Of a stretch of 7,349 nt of DNA, positions 1-7,349 are shown piece by piece. Source of the stretch: an uncultured Muribaculaceae bacterium (GTDB taxonomy: Bacteria; Bacteroidota; Bacteroidia; Bacteroidales; Muribaculaceae). Numbering within the stretch: position 1 is the stretch's first letter; each line of letters opens with the position of its first letter. Made by a program: the position numbers and the translations under genes. The notes under the pieces are model-generated. The model saw only the letters and a list, made by a program, of their open reading frames with translations, was not told where the DNA came from and searched no databases. Location: the NCBI GenBank assembly GCA_910586175.1, contig CAJUIJ010000099.1, positions 1 to 7,349 of the forward strand, given 5' to 3'.

Positions 1-1
1 A

Positions 2-56
2 TATAAAACAAAGAGGCGGCGCAATCTTCAGGATTGCGCCGCCTCTTTGTTTTATA
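2..56 (-). terminator. Rho-independent terminator of typA, perfect 25-bp hairpin
   Basis: Positions 2-26 are the exact reverse complement of 32-56, giving a 25-bp stem with a 5-nt loop (27-31, ttcag on the plus strand). The stem core AGGCGGCGCAATC is GC-rich. The outer part is A-rich on one side and T-rich on the other, ending TTTGTTTTAT in the direction of typA transcription, so it supplies a U-tract. The hairpin starts only 2 nt after the typA stop codon. Because the arms are symmetric, it would also work on a convergent transcript entering from the left, so it may be bidirectional. The neighbour on that side is outside the window. Confidence 0.9.
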
Positions 57-58
57 AC

Positions 59-1855
59 TTACCTATTGGCACGTTTGCGTTCATTCTCGTCAAGTATAAT
101 CTTGCGTAGACGAAGGTGGTTGGGAGTTACCTCAACATATTCGTCTTCCTTGATGTATTCGAGAGATTCCTCGAGTGAGAATATCACCGGGGGAACAATC
201 TTAGCCTTTTCATCGGCTCCGGAAGCTCGCATGTTAGTCAGTTTCTTTGACTTGGTCACGTTGACAGGTATATCGCGGTCTTTTGAGCTTTCACCCACCA
301 CTTGTCCTACATACACTTCCTCCTGCGGGAAGATAAAGAAGCGGCCACGATCCTGGAGTTTGTCGATTGCATAAGCATATGCAGTGCCACCCTCCATCGC
401 GATGAGCGAGCCGTTGGTGCGTCGTTCGATATCACCCTTCCAAGGTTGGTACTCGAGGAAACGGTGCGCCATGATAGCTTCACCGGCAGTCGCCGTGAGC
501 ACATTATTGCGCAAGCCTATTATTCCACGGGCCGGAATCTGGAACTCTATGTCGATACGGTCGTTGCGAGTATTCATCGAGAGGATATCGCCCTTGCGAC
601 GCGTAACAAGGTCTATCACCTTTGAACTGTATTCTTCAGGCACATTTATGCTGAGAGCCTCTACCGGTTCGCACTTCACCCCGTCGATTTCCTTTATGAT
701 AACCTGAGGCTGTCCGACCTGAAGTTCATAACCTTCTCGACGCATTGTCTCGATAAGGATGGACAAGTGCAACACACCACGTCCATACACTCTCCACATA
801 TCCTCTCGCTCACCTTTCTCCACACGCAAAGCAAGGTTCTTGTCAAGCTCGCGGTCAAGACGCTCCTGAATATGGCGCGACGTCACATATTTACCATCTT
901 TACCGAAGAAAGGTGAATCATTGATGGTAAACGTCATTGACATAGTAGGCTCGTCTATGGCAATTCGAGGCAGTGGATCGGGATTATCATAGAGTGTGAT
1001 GGTATCTCCGATTTCGAAATTATCGAGACCTATGATAGCGCATATGTCTCCACTCTCCACCTGCTGCACTTTCTTACGGCCCATGCCCTCGAAAGTGTGG
1101 AGTTCCTTGATTTTCTGGCGCACTACGGTGCCATCCTTCTTGGAAAGTCCAACCTCCATGCCCTCGCGGAGAGTGCCGCGATGCACACGCCCTACGGCTA
1201 TACGTCCTACATAGTTGCTGTAATCAAGACTGGTAATAAGCATCTGAGGATCACCTTCGACTCGCTTGGGTGCGGGTATATATTCGAGAATCGCATCGAG
1301 CACAGGAGCGATATTGTCGGTAGGCTTGCGCCAGTCCGTGCTCATCCAGTTCTGCTTGGCGGAGCCATAGATTGTGGGGAAGTCGAGCTGGTCTTCGGTT
1401 GCGTCAAGATTGAACATCAAATCAAATACCATCTCATTGACCTCATCAGGGCGGCAGTTGGGTTTGTCCACCTTATTGACCACTACCACGGGCTTGAGAC
1501 CCATGCTTATGGCCTTTTGCAGCACGAAACGCGTCTGAGGCATCGGACCCTCGAATGCGTCCACAAGAAGCAGACAGCCGTCTGCCATATTGAGCACACG
1601 TTCCACTTCGCCTCCGAAGTCGGCGTGTCCGGGAGTATCTATAATGTTGATTTTTGTGTCCTTGTAGTTGATTGACACATTTTTGGAGAGAATAGTTATA
1701 CCTCTCTCACGCTCAAGGTCGTTGTTGTCGAGAATCAACTCACCGGTCGACTGATTGTCGCGAAACAAATTTCCGGCCAGCAGCATCTTGTCTACCAACG
1801 TAGTTTTGCCATGGTCCACGTGGGCTATGATGGCAATGTTGCGAATATTCTGCAT
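59..1855 (-). CDS. typA: Ribosome-associated translational GTPase TypA/BipA
   Basis: Complete 598-residue protein, close to the usual TypA/BipA length of about 600. It is a cytoplasmic GTPase of the EF-G/LepA family that binds the ribosome and helps 50S assembly and growth under stress or cold (family knowledge). All G-motifs are visible: G1 AHVDHGKT (11-18), G2 RERGITI (49-55), G3 DTPGH with catalytic His77 (73-77), G4 NKVD (127-130) and G5 SAK (165-167). An EF-Tu-like beta-barrel follows (about 202-295), then EF-G-like domains III (about 301-385) and V (about 396-475). The TypA-specific C-terminal domain (about 480-598) includes NMRASGADEK (541-550), and the protein lacks EF-G domain IV. 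The ATG at 1853-1855 gives the canonical start MQNIRNIAIIAHVDHGKT. No Shine-Dalgarno is seen, as is normal in Bacteroidota. It has its own upstream promoter and a terminator directly after the stop. Confidence 0.98.
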   Translation of the reverse strand: MQNIRNIAIIAHVDHGKTTLVDKMLLAGNLFRDNQSTGELILDNNDLERERGITILSKNVSINYKDTKINIIDTPGHADFGGEVERVLNMADGCLLLVDAFEGPMPQTRFVLQKAISMGLKPVVVVNKVDKPNCRPDEVNEMVFDLMFNLDATEDQLDFPTIYGSAKQNWMSTDWRKPTDNIAPVLDAILEYIPAPKRVEGDPQMLITSLDYSNYVGRIAVGRVHRGTLREGMEVGLSKKDGTVVRQKIKELHTFEGMGRKKVQQVESGDICAIIGLDNFEIGDTITLYDNPDPLPRIAIDEPTMSMTFTINDSPFFGKDGKYVTSRHIQERLDRELDKNLALRVEKGEREDMWRVYGRGVLHLSILIETMRREGYELQVGQPQVIIKEIDGVKCEPVEALSINVPEEYSSKVIDLVTRRKGDILSMNTRNDRIDIEFQIPARGIIGLRNNVLTATAGEAIMAHRFLEYQPWKGDIERRTNGSLIAMEGGTAYAYAIDKLQDRGRFFIFPQEEVYVGQVVGESSKDRDIPVNVTKSKKLTNMRASGADEKAKIVPPVIFSLEESLEYIKEDEYVEVTPNHLRLRKIILDENERKRANR

Positions 1856-1884
1856 GAATTCGAATTGTAATTGCTTTTCAGTTG

Positions 1885-1913
1885 CAAAATTACAAAATAT
1901 TTATGTTATACAA
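1885..1913 (-). promoter_or_regulatory. Bacteroidota-type promoter for typA
   Basis: Reading the minus strand, TAATTTTG (plus-strand 1885-1892) matches the Bacteroidota -7 consensus TAnnTTTG exactly. A TTG (plus-strand 1911-1913) lies 18 nt upstream, close to the usual place of the -33 element. Transcription would start near 1878-1880, leaving a leader of about 25 nt before the typA ATG at 1855. The leader is AT-rich with no Shine-Dalgarno. The match to consensus is seen in the sequence; activity is inferred. Confidence 0.65.
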
Positions 1914-1939
1914 CATGATTTCGGCAATAATTTTTGCGG

Positions 1940-2296
1940 TCATCGACTCGTCGGCACTGTATCGCTGAGAAAATCGCGGTAATTACTTGTCTTCGCAGCA
2001 TCGCCACATTGCCTGCCACTTGCACTTGACCGGTCTCCTATGTGCTTCTTATTGCGATGATTCCGCTTATAGTCACTATCTTTGACCTTGCCACTTCGCT
2101 TCCCTTTATCATTACCATGGTATTTTTGCGCCACGGTGGAGAGGTAATCAGGCTCAGAGATGATAGTGACTTCTGCAGGTGAGGGCACATCGGTATCGGA
2201 CTTATGCCTCCACCACGCACCGCCGATTATGGCAACCATTGTGACGGTAGCAAGCACAAGCGCCCCAATTCTCTCCTCGCGCGAGATTCTCCTCAT
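1940..2296 (-). CDS. Small single-span membrane protein with basic tail, unknown function
   Basis: 118 residues, not a family I can name. The N-terminus MRRISREER is followed by one hydrophobic segment (about 10-29, GALVLATVTMVAIIGGAWW), a short polar linker, and a very basic low-complexity stretch (58-89) with 12 Lys/Arg in 32 residues. It ends in RDFLSDTVPTSR. No signal-peptidase site or lipobox is seen, so the span is probably an uncleaved anchor. Basic residues lie on both sides, so orientation is uncertain. It starts 17 nt after the tamL stop on the same strand, which suggests co-transcription with tamB-tamL, and it ends 84 nt before typA. The ATG at 2294-2296 is preferred because it places a charged leader directly before the membrane segment. 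The gap position, start and sensible hydrophobic-basic layout support a real gene. A role in envelope assembly is only a guess from position. Confidence 0.75.
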   Translation of the reverse strand: MRRISREERIGALVLATVTMVAIIGGAWWRHKSDTDVPSPAEVTIISEPDYLSTVAQKYHGNDKGKRSGKVKDSDYKRNHRNKKHIGDRSSASGRQCGDAAKTSNYRDFLSDTVPTSR

Positions 2297-2313
2297 ATCA
2301 CTACATTATAATA

Positions 2314-4674
2314 TCAGAAAGGATAACCTATGGCAAGATGGAAAGCGAGAGCTTTCTTGAATGCTATATTCCAATAGCCATTTATGCCGGTCCGATAAGG
2401 TGCGTGCAAGCCATAGCCAAGGTCGCCTCGGATCACCATCATGCCAAGGTCAACGCGGAGGCCTATGCCTGTGCCGAGGGCAATATCTTTTAGAAATGTT
2501 TTCGGTTTGATTTGTCCACCGGGTCTCAGCGGGTCATTTTTTAGAAGCCATACGTTGCCGGCATCCACAAACACTGCTCCATGCAGCACACTTATAATCG
2601 GGAAACGGTACTCTGTGTTAAGCTCAAACTTGAACGTACCGGTCTGGTCGAAGTAACCATTCTTGACCTTTTGATCCGGCCTGTAGCTACCGGGTCCGAG
2701 AGAACGGACTGTGAAAGCCCTTATAGAGTTGGCTCCTCCGATATAAAATTGCTCGGCATATGGAACGGTGGTAGAGTTGCCGTAGGCATGTTCTGCTCCT
2801 ATAAGCACCCTTGACACGAGCCATTGGTCAGAACCGCGCACAAGTCTGCGGGTATATACAAGCTGTGCCTGAGCCTTGACAAACTGCGAGAATGGGAGGC
2901 CGAACAGCGACTTGCGGCCTTTCACTCCGGCGAGTCGCCACAGACACCAGAAGAGATTGCCTGCCTCCTTGAATGTGGCTGAGAAGTTAAAGCCATTGAT
3001 GCGCTCGCGCTCAAGCCACTTGTCGTAATTATAGGTATAGCTTAGTTCCGGTATAAACTGGCTCTCGAAACTTAATGCCACAGCCGGGTTCTCTGCCATA
3101 ATGGAGTCGAAAGCGTGCGTGGTGCGCATCAGTTTTGTATATGTAAGTTTGAATGGAGTAAACTGGTTTGTGACGTACCGGTTATGGTTCCACTCGTAAG
3201 ATATACCTGCACCGACTTCTGCCATGCGGAAATAATGCGGCCTATTGAGCACGTTGCCACTCAACGTAATTGTGGTCCAATTCAGCTCACGCTGGGTGCG
3301 TCTTATAAAATTGGGTGCGAGCATACGCGGAAACGCGAGCGAACCTTGAAGTCCGAACTCATAACTGTTGAATACGGAGCTGCGGTTTCGGCCGGTCTGC
3401 CATTCATAGGTGCCCGACAGTTGCACGCTCAAACGTTCGGCGCCTCCGAACATATTGTTGTTGGTTATGCCGAACACGAGTCCGGGACCGATGTATGAGT
3501 TAGACTTTGAGGTGACGTTAGCCTCTATCGATGCCTCCATGGGCCGATCGAACTGACATGTTATATACACATCGAGTGTCGGATTGGCGGCACTCGTGTC
3601 GGAAGGGACAGGCTGGATATTGATGTTGCTGAAAATGCCGAGTCGCGAAAGACGAGTCCGAGTGCGGTCCATATGCCGCACTGAGAAGTAACGTCCCTTA
3701 CGAAAAGCGATACAGCTTGGAATCAAGTTCTTGCGCAATTTGGAAGGACGATATACCACCAATTGCCCTTTGCTTGTCATCATGGTGTCGGGCGTACCGA
3801 CATTGCGGTTGCTGCGACGAAGCACGGTGGTGTAAATATTGCCTGTGCGGTAACGTATCAGAGCGAGTTTCGGTGTATTCTCCGCAAGAGAGAATTTGAG
3901 GGCTATTCTCTCGGGAGTGATGAGACTGTCGGCAAGAAACTCGATGTATTCCGGACGGAAATAATAGTAGCCCCTGTTGCGCATGGCATTGGCTATGCGC
4001 ACTCGCTCAGCCGACAACGAATCTATGCAGAATCTCTCACCTTTGACAAGATAAGAACTCTTGCGTCCCACAGAGTCGATAAAGGATTTTATGGGGGAGG
4101 CCGGCTCGCTGAAATACATTACTGTATCGATAAGATACGGATTGCCGGAGTGTATGGTGTAATTGATATTGGCAATCTTCGGATTCTTGCGTGGTGCAAC
4201 CTCATAACTGGCACTTGAATTGAAATAGCCGTTGTTGTCAAGAATTGTCTTCAGCATCTTGACGCGAGTCTCCGGGCGAACATCGCTCACCAGCACCGGT
4301 TCGGATACGAGCTTGCGGTAAAGCCATCCTTTCAAGCCTTTGGCCGAGTCATTCCAATTATTGTAGACCCAAAGCCCGATAGGAAAGATGTTGCGTCTAT
4401 ATGGTTTCAGCAGGGGCCAGGGGTTATTCGGCTTGACATTAATGGAATTTATCAAGTCTGACCTCATGCCGTCGGGCACCTTACTGTTGTCGGGAGTCTT
4501 TATATTGAGTTTCAATCCATTATAAAGCTCTTCGCCCTCCGGTATCTTTTTTGTGGTGGAGCATGATGCCATGAAAATCACGACCATAACTACTGCCGCC
4601 ATGATTCGACCGATCTTCGCTACACGCCCACCCATGATATTATGTCTGAATATAAGTTTCAACATCGTTTCCAT
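2314..4674 (-). CDS. tamL: TamA-like outer-membrane lipoprotein TamL (Omp85/BamA superfamily)
   Basis: Complete 786-residue protein. It is the outer-membrane half of the translocation and assembly module in Bacteroidota and partners TamB in envelope biogenesis (family knowledge). Hydrophobic residues 26-36 lead to a lipobox FMASC with Cys38, so the mature N-terminus should be lipid-anchored. The following residues STTKK lack the acidic surface-export signal, which fits POTRA domains facing the periplasm. POTRA-like segments span about 45-373, including GYFNSSASYEV (149-159) and LSRLGIFSNINIQPV (342-356). The C-terminal barrel (about 375-786) has the Omp85 lid-loop motif GGANSIRAFTVRS (646-658), then FELNTEYRFP and VFVDAGNVW strands, and ends in AIGYPF with a terminal Phe as beta-signal. 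The ATG at 4674 abuts the tamB stop (TAAATG), implying translational coupling. A start at codon 14 (4633-4635) would give a more typical 25-residue lipoprotein leader and cannot be excluded. Confidence 0.93.
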   Translation of the reverse strand: METMLKLIFRHNIMGGRVAKIGRIMAAVVMVVIFMASCSTTKKIPEGEELYNGLKLNIKTPDNSKVPDGMRSDLINSINVKPNNPWPLLKPYRRNIFPIGLWVYNNWNDSAKGLKGWLYRKLVSEPVLVSDVRPETRVKMLKTILDNNGYFNSSASYEVAPRKNPKIANINYTIHSGNPYLIDTVMYFSEPASPIKSFIDSVGRKSSYLVKGERFCIDSLSAERVRIANAMRNRGYYYFRPEYIEFLADSLITPERIALKFSLAENTPKLALIRYRTGNIYTTVLRRSNRNVGTPDTMMTSKGQLVVYRPSKLRKNLIPSCIAFRKGRYFSVRHMDRTRTRLSRLGIFSNINIQPVPSDTSAANPTLDVYITCQFDRPMEASIEANVTSKSNSYIGPGLVFGITNNNMFGGAERLSVQLSGTYEWQTGRNRSSVFNSYEFGLQGSLAFPRMLAPNFIRRTQRELNWTTITLSGNVLNRPHYFRMAEVGAGISYEWNHNRYVTNQFTPFKLTYTKLMRTTHAFDSIMAENPAVALSFESQFIPELSYTYNYDKWLERERINGFNFSATFKEAGNLFWCLWRLAGVKGRKSLFGLPFSQFVKAQAQLVYTRRLVRGSDQWLVSRVLIGAEHAYGNSTTVPYAEQFYIGGANSIRAFTVRSLGPGSYRPDQKVKNGYFDQTGTFKFELNTEYRFPIISVLHGAVFVDAGNVWLLKNDPLRPGGQIKPKTFLKDIALGTGIGLRVDLGMMVIRGDLGYGLHAPYRTGINGYWNIAFKKALAFHLAIGYPF

Positions 4675-7349
4675 TTATTTCATTATAGAGTCTTGGGGAC
4701 TCTCCGTAGAATCCGGTTTGAGCATCACATTTTCGCGGATCGGATTTTCAGGTTCTTCCTGTTTTTTCTTACGCCTATGGAATCTGAATAGACTCTTAAG
4801 GTTATCCAGCTTACGCTTGAACACGAATGCGCCTCCCATCTCCGTAATCTCGCCTTCCAGTATGCTTTCAAAACCTATATGACGGAAGAGCTTTACCGAC
4901 ATATTCATAGTCTGTGTCTGCTTGAGCATATATTCTACGGCCACGTCGCTGATAAGATTGTTGGCAATCTCATCATCGGCTGCATCGGTTGAATAGTTTC
5001 CGCCTACAAGGACCTTGAATCTATTGTTGAACAAAGTCTTGGAAACCTGATAGCTATAACTGGTTTCAGTATTTGTGACACCGTTGGTTGTCTTATCATA
5101 CTGGTTCACTCCGAATGAGAGATCCACGCCTCTTATATTTTTCGCCGCCCAGGAGTTAAGCTGCGATTCAAGGAAACTGTAGAGCATGTTGCCGCTCGCT
5201 GCATTTGCCTTTGTGTTCTGCCCCATGTACTGGCCGTAAAGCAGGAGGTTCATTGCTTGTGTCTGGCGTTGGTCCGCACTCATCGACTGCAACTCATTCT
5301 GTATGGAGAGATCATCGTTGGTAGAGAGATCAAATGCAGCCTGGAGATTTTTTAGTGAGTTTGTAATCTTGGCTGTCACGAAGAAGTTAACCAAGCGGGA
5401 ATTGTCGCCGCTTTTCACATTAGCCTTAACCTCATCTGAGGCGATGATGTTCAGCACCGGATCTGTGACAGAGCCATTGAAGCGCACGGAGCTTACCGGG
5501 TCGAAGGTGAACATCTTCTCCCCTATCACCGGCACAGCATATCGGGCGTAACCATTGCCGAGCACCACAGTGCCATTGAGTGCCATGTCGCCCATATAAT
5601 TCTGGGTGTATGTAAGGTTGGCGGTCGGGCTCAGCTCCACCTTATCAGTGCCGTTGTTAGAGAGCAACACTGTGAGGTGGGTGCCGGGTGATATTGTAAC
5701 CTTTGCATTGATGCGCATATTCAGCGGAGACTGCACTATGGAGTCAGCCTGCACGACCTGTACCGTATCGTTGAAATTGACAAACTTCACCACATCCTGA
5801 TCGCTCTGCGCAGTGAGTTGCGCGGGCTCCATGTTGAGGCGGTATGTGGCATCGGTAGAACCGAGCATATTGAGCGAGGCATTTATGTCAAGACGGTTCA
5901 TCGGGCCGGTGACGGCGGCATCGAGATTTAGGAACACCTTGCCAAACAGGTCGGCTTTGCTACGGCTATCGCTCTTTACAAGCTGGAAATTATCGGCATC
6001 TGCCGTCAAGTCAAACAGAATATTCGAAAACTTCTTGGCATTGACTGTACCGTTAAGCACAATCGGATTCTTGTTGGCACCGTAAATCTTGAAGTCAGGA
6101 AATGTCACGACATTATCGACCACCGAGAGCATATCCTCGCGGAATTGCAAGTTGGCGCCTGCCATAGGCACATAGGCTGACACAGAGTCAAAAGCTATGG
6201 CACCGTTGAGAACCGGCTCGGCAAATGACCCCTCCATGTTGAGGTCGCCATTGACGTATCCGGCCAGGCTCACCGTTTCACCAAGGAACGGATTGGCAAC
6301 CTTTAACGGAAACCTTGTGAGAGACAATCCGATGGAGTCCGGTTTCATGCCCTCATTCTTATCGGGAAGGAGCCTTGCATATGCCGACATGGCCTTTTCT
6401 CCGTTAATGCGCAAACCGGCGGTCACCTCCGTATTGCCGTCAAAGCCGTAACCGGCATCGAGGTCGAGGTTGAAACTGCCCACCTTGGTCTTTTCGTAGA
6501 TGAAATTATTCAACGCTATATTGCCCTTGCCCGAAAATCTCCCTGCTTCGTAATCTACGTGCATGTCTGCATTGAGATCACCCTTCATGCTCGGAGCCAA
6601 GGCAAACATATTGAGGAAGTCCTGAATATGCACATTGTCGATGTTGACATAAAGTTCCTCACCACCCGTCTCATCCTTCTGAGTGCGGGCGAGAATGCTG
6701 CTCTCCGCACTCTGAGCCTTCAGATTTGCCTCAATATGCTTATTATAAAGATTGAAATCAACGAAGTTGTCATTATTGAAAGTCCAAGGCATGTAGGCAA
6801 TAGTAGACTTCAAGGGGGTGATATGAGCCGTCACCACAGAGTCTTGCATTGCCGCTGTCAAACCTATCCTGTAACCTTGATCGCCCTTGATGTTCCATTG
6901 GTTAAGAAATGCGCTTACACGGTTTTCACCGAGGTATCCGTTCACATTCACCTTTGCGAACTCGTCGAGCGTGCCCTTGCGGTTGCCAAGATGCATCTTA
7001 TAGTCGAGCAATTGGCCTCGCTGATTCAGAGCGAGGGTCAATGTATCAAGATTTACTGAAGTCGATGTGTAATTGAGGGCATTAACGCTGCCTGTCATTA
7101 TCGAATCATTGGTAAGTCTCATGAAGAGCGTGTCGAGCCCCATGCCCATAGGTTGCAGGAATTGCCCCATGAGTCCGCGACCGGAAGCCGCAACATCAAG
7201 ATTGAACCTTGGCAACGCTGAGCTGATGGAATCTATGGCTATGCTTTTTCGCTGCACCTGACGCATGGCCATATCGCCCACTGTGGTGAAAGATTTGATA
7301 AGTTGCTGCAATCCGGCTTCACTTTTAAAGTCAAGTGATGTCAACATAG
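4675..7349 (-). CDS. tamB: TamB-family translocation/assembly module protein, C-terminal part (N-terminus outside window)
   Basis: About 890 residues are visible (numbered here from the Met at 7347). The reading frame is still open at the right edge, where the preceding codon is NCT and cannot be a stop. Bacteroidota TamB proteins usually exceed 1,400 residues, so the inner-membrane anchor and several hundred residues are missing and the Met at 7347 is probably internal. The visible part is a run of alternating beta-strand repeats typical of the AsmA/TamB hydrophobic-groove fold. It is followed by the conserved TamB C-terminal domain (DUF490, about 480-850) with NGTVVLGNGYARYAVPVIGE (591-610), SSVRFNGSVTDPVLNI (619-634) and LLLYGQYMGQNT (701-712). 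A basic segment (844-863, including RFHRRKKKQ) and a polar acidic tail end the protein. TamB bridges the inner membrane and the TamA/TamL barrel, and takes part in outer-membrane protein assembly and lipid transport. tamL follows with no gap. Confidence 0.93.
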   Translation of the reverse strand, partial: MLTSLDFKSEAGLQQLIKSFTTVGDMAMRQVQRKSIAIDSISSALPRFNLDVAASGRGLMGQFLQPMGMGLDTLFMRLTNDSIMTGSVNALNYTSTSVNLDTLTLALNQRGQLLDYKMHLGNRKGTLDEFAKVNVNGYLGENRVSAFLNQWNIKGDQGYRIGLTAAMQDSVVTAHITPLKSTIAYMPWTFNNDNFVDFNLYNKHIEANLKAQSAESSILARTQKDETGGEELYVNIDNVHIQDFLNMFALAPSMKGDLNADMHVDYEAGRFSGKGNIALNNFIYEKTKVGSFNLDLDAGYGFDGNTEVTAGLRINGEKAMSAYARLLPDKNEGMKPDSIGLSLTRFPLKVANPFLGETVSLAGYVNGDLNMEGSFAEPVLNGAIAFDSVSAYVPMAGANLQFREDMLSVVDNVVTFPDFKIYGANKNPIVLNGTVNAKKFSNILFDLTADADNFQLVKSDSRSKADLFGKVFLNLDAAVTGPMNRLDINASLNMLGSTDATYRLNMEPAQLTAQSDQDVVKFVNFNDTVQVVQADSIVQSPLNMRINAKVTISPGTHLTVLLSNNGTDKVELSPTANLTYTQNYMGDMALNGTVVLGNGYARYAVPVIGEKMFTFDPVSSVRFNGSVTDPVLNIIASDEVKANVKSGDNSRLVNFFVTAKITNSLKNLQAAFDLSTNDDLSIQNELQSMSADQRQTQAMNLLLYGQYMGQNTKANAASGNMLYSFLESQLNSWAAKNIRGVDLSFGVNQYDKTTNGVTNTETSYSYQVSKTLFNNRFKVLVGGNYSTDAADDEIANNLISDVAVEYMLKQTQTMNMSVKLFRHIGFESILEGEITEMGGAFVFKRKLDNLKSLFRFHRRKKKQEEPENPIRENVMLKPDSTESPQDSIMK

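Noticed and set aside
1097..1675. 192-residue plus-strand open frame opposite typA
   Set aside because: It lies antisense within the clearly coding GTPase region, shows no recognisable domain, and reflects codon bias of the opposite strand.
1857..1866. 10-bp palindrome aattcgaatt just before the typA ATG as an operator
   Set aside because: Short, AT-rich and loopless, in an AT-rich leader where such palindromes are expected by chance; no second copy or known regulator pattern.
1927..1942. Possible terminator hairpin gcaataatttttgc after the small membrane protein gene
   Set aside because: Only 4 bp pair at the ends (GCAA/TTGC), the middle mismatches and no U-tract follows on the minus strand, so it is too weak to call.
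2038..2220. 60-residue alternative minus-strand reading frame inside the small membrane protein gene, considered as a frameshift alternative
   Set aside because: It has no sensible leader or recognised motif. The 118-residue frame has a coherent anchor, basic linker and C-terminus and fits neatly between its neighbours.
6559..7059. 166-residue plus-strand open frame opposite tamB
   Set aside because: Antisense shadow of a strongly supported TamB coding region; no promoter or family features seen.
1..7349. Mobile element, CRISPR array, tRNA/rRNA, or phage-defence genes
   Set aside because: No transposase or integrase motifs, no regularly spaced direct repeats and no tRNA-like cloverleaf were seen; the genes are contiguous core functions with uniform composition.

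Overview
The window carries four genes, all on the minus strand, and almost no spare DNA. Protein families, A-rich starts without Shine-Dalgarno sequences, and a TAnnTTTG-type promoter all point to Bacteroidota. The order is probably Bacteroidales, and a Muribaculaceae-like gut bacterium is my best guess. The genus-level placement is inference, since no rRNA or other taxonomic marker is present.

In transcription order (right to left) the layout is as follows. (1) Positions 7349-4675 hold the C-terminal 890 or so residues of a TamB-family protein, whose N-terminus lies beyond the right edge. (2) Positions 4674-2314 hold a complete TamA-like lipoprotein (TamL), a POTRA plus Omp85-barrel outer-membrane protein. 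Its ATG directly abuts the tamB stop codon. (3) Positions 2296-1940 hold a small 118-residue single-span membrane protein with a very basic tail, starting 17 nt after tamL. It is not a family I can name. (4) After an 84-nt gap containing a good Bacteroidota-type promoter, positions 1855-59 hold typA/bipA, a ribosome-associated translational GTPase. A perfect 25-bp hairpin at 2-56 begins 2 nt past the typA stop and is the transcription terminator.

TamB and TamL together form the translocation and assembly module. TamB is a long groove-shaped protein spanning the periplasm from the inner membrane. TamL is the outer-membrane barrel partner, and the pair works on outer-membrane protein insertion and/or lipid transport. 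The small basic membrane protein is probably co-transcribed with them and is the only truly uncharacterised gene here. typA appears to be a separate transcription unit, although I see no convincing terminator isolating it from the tam genes upstream.

I looked for an undescribed system (mobile elements, CRISPR, RNA genes, repeats, unusual ORFs) and did not find one. This is ordinary chromosomal core sequence, and the most useful leads are the small tam-linked protein and some fine details of TamL and TamB.
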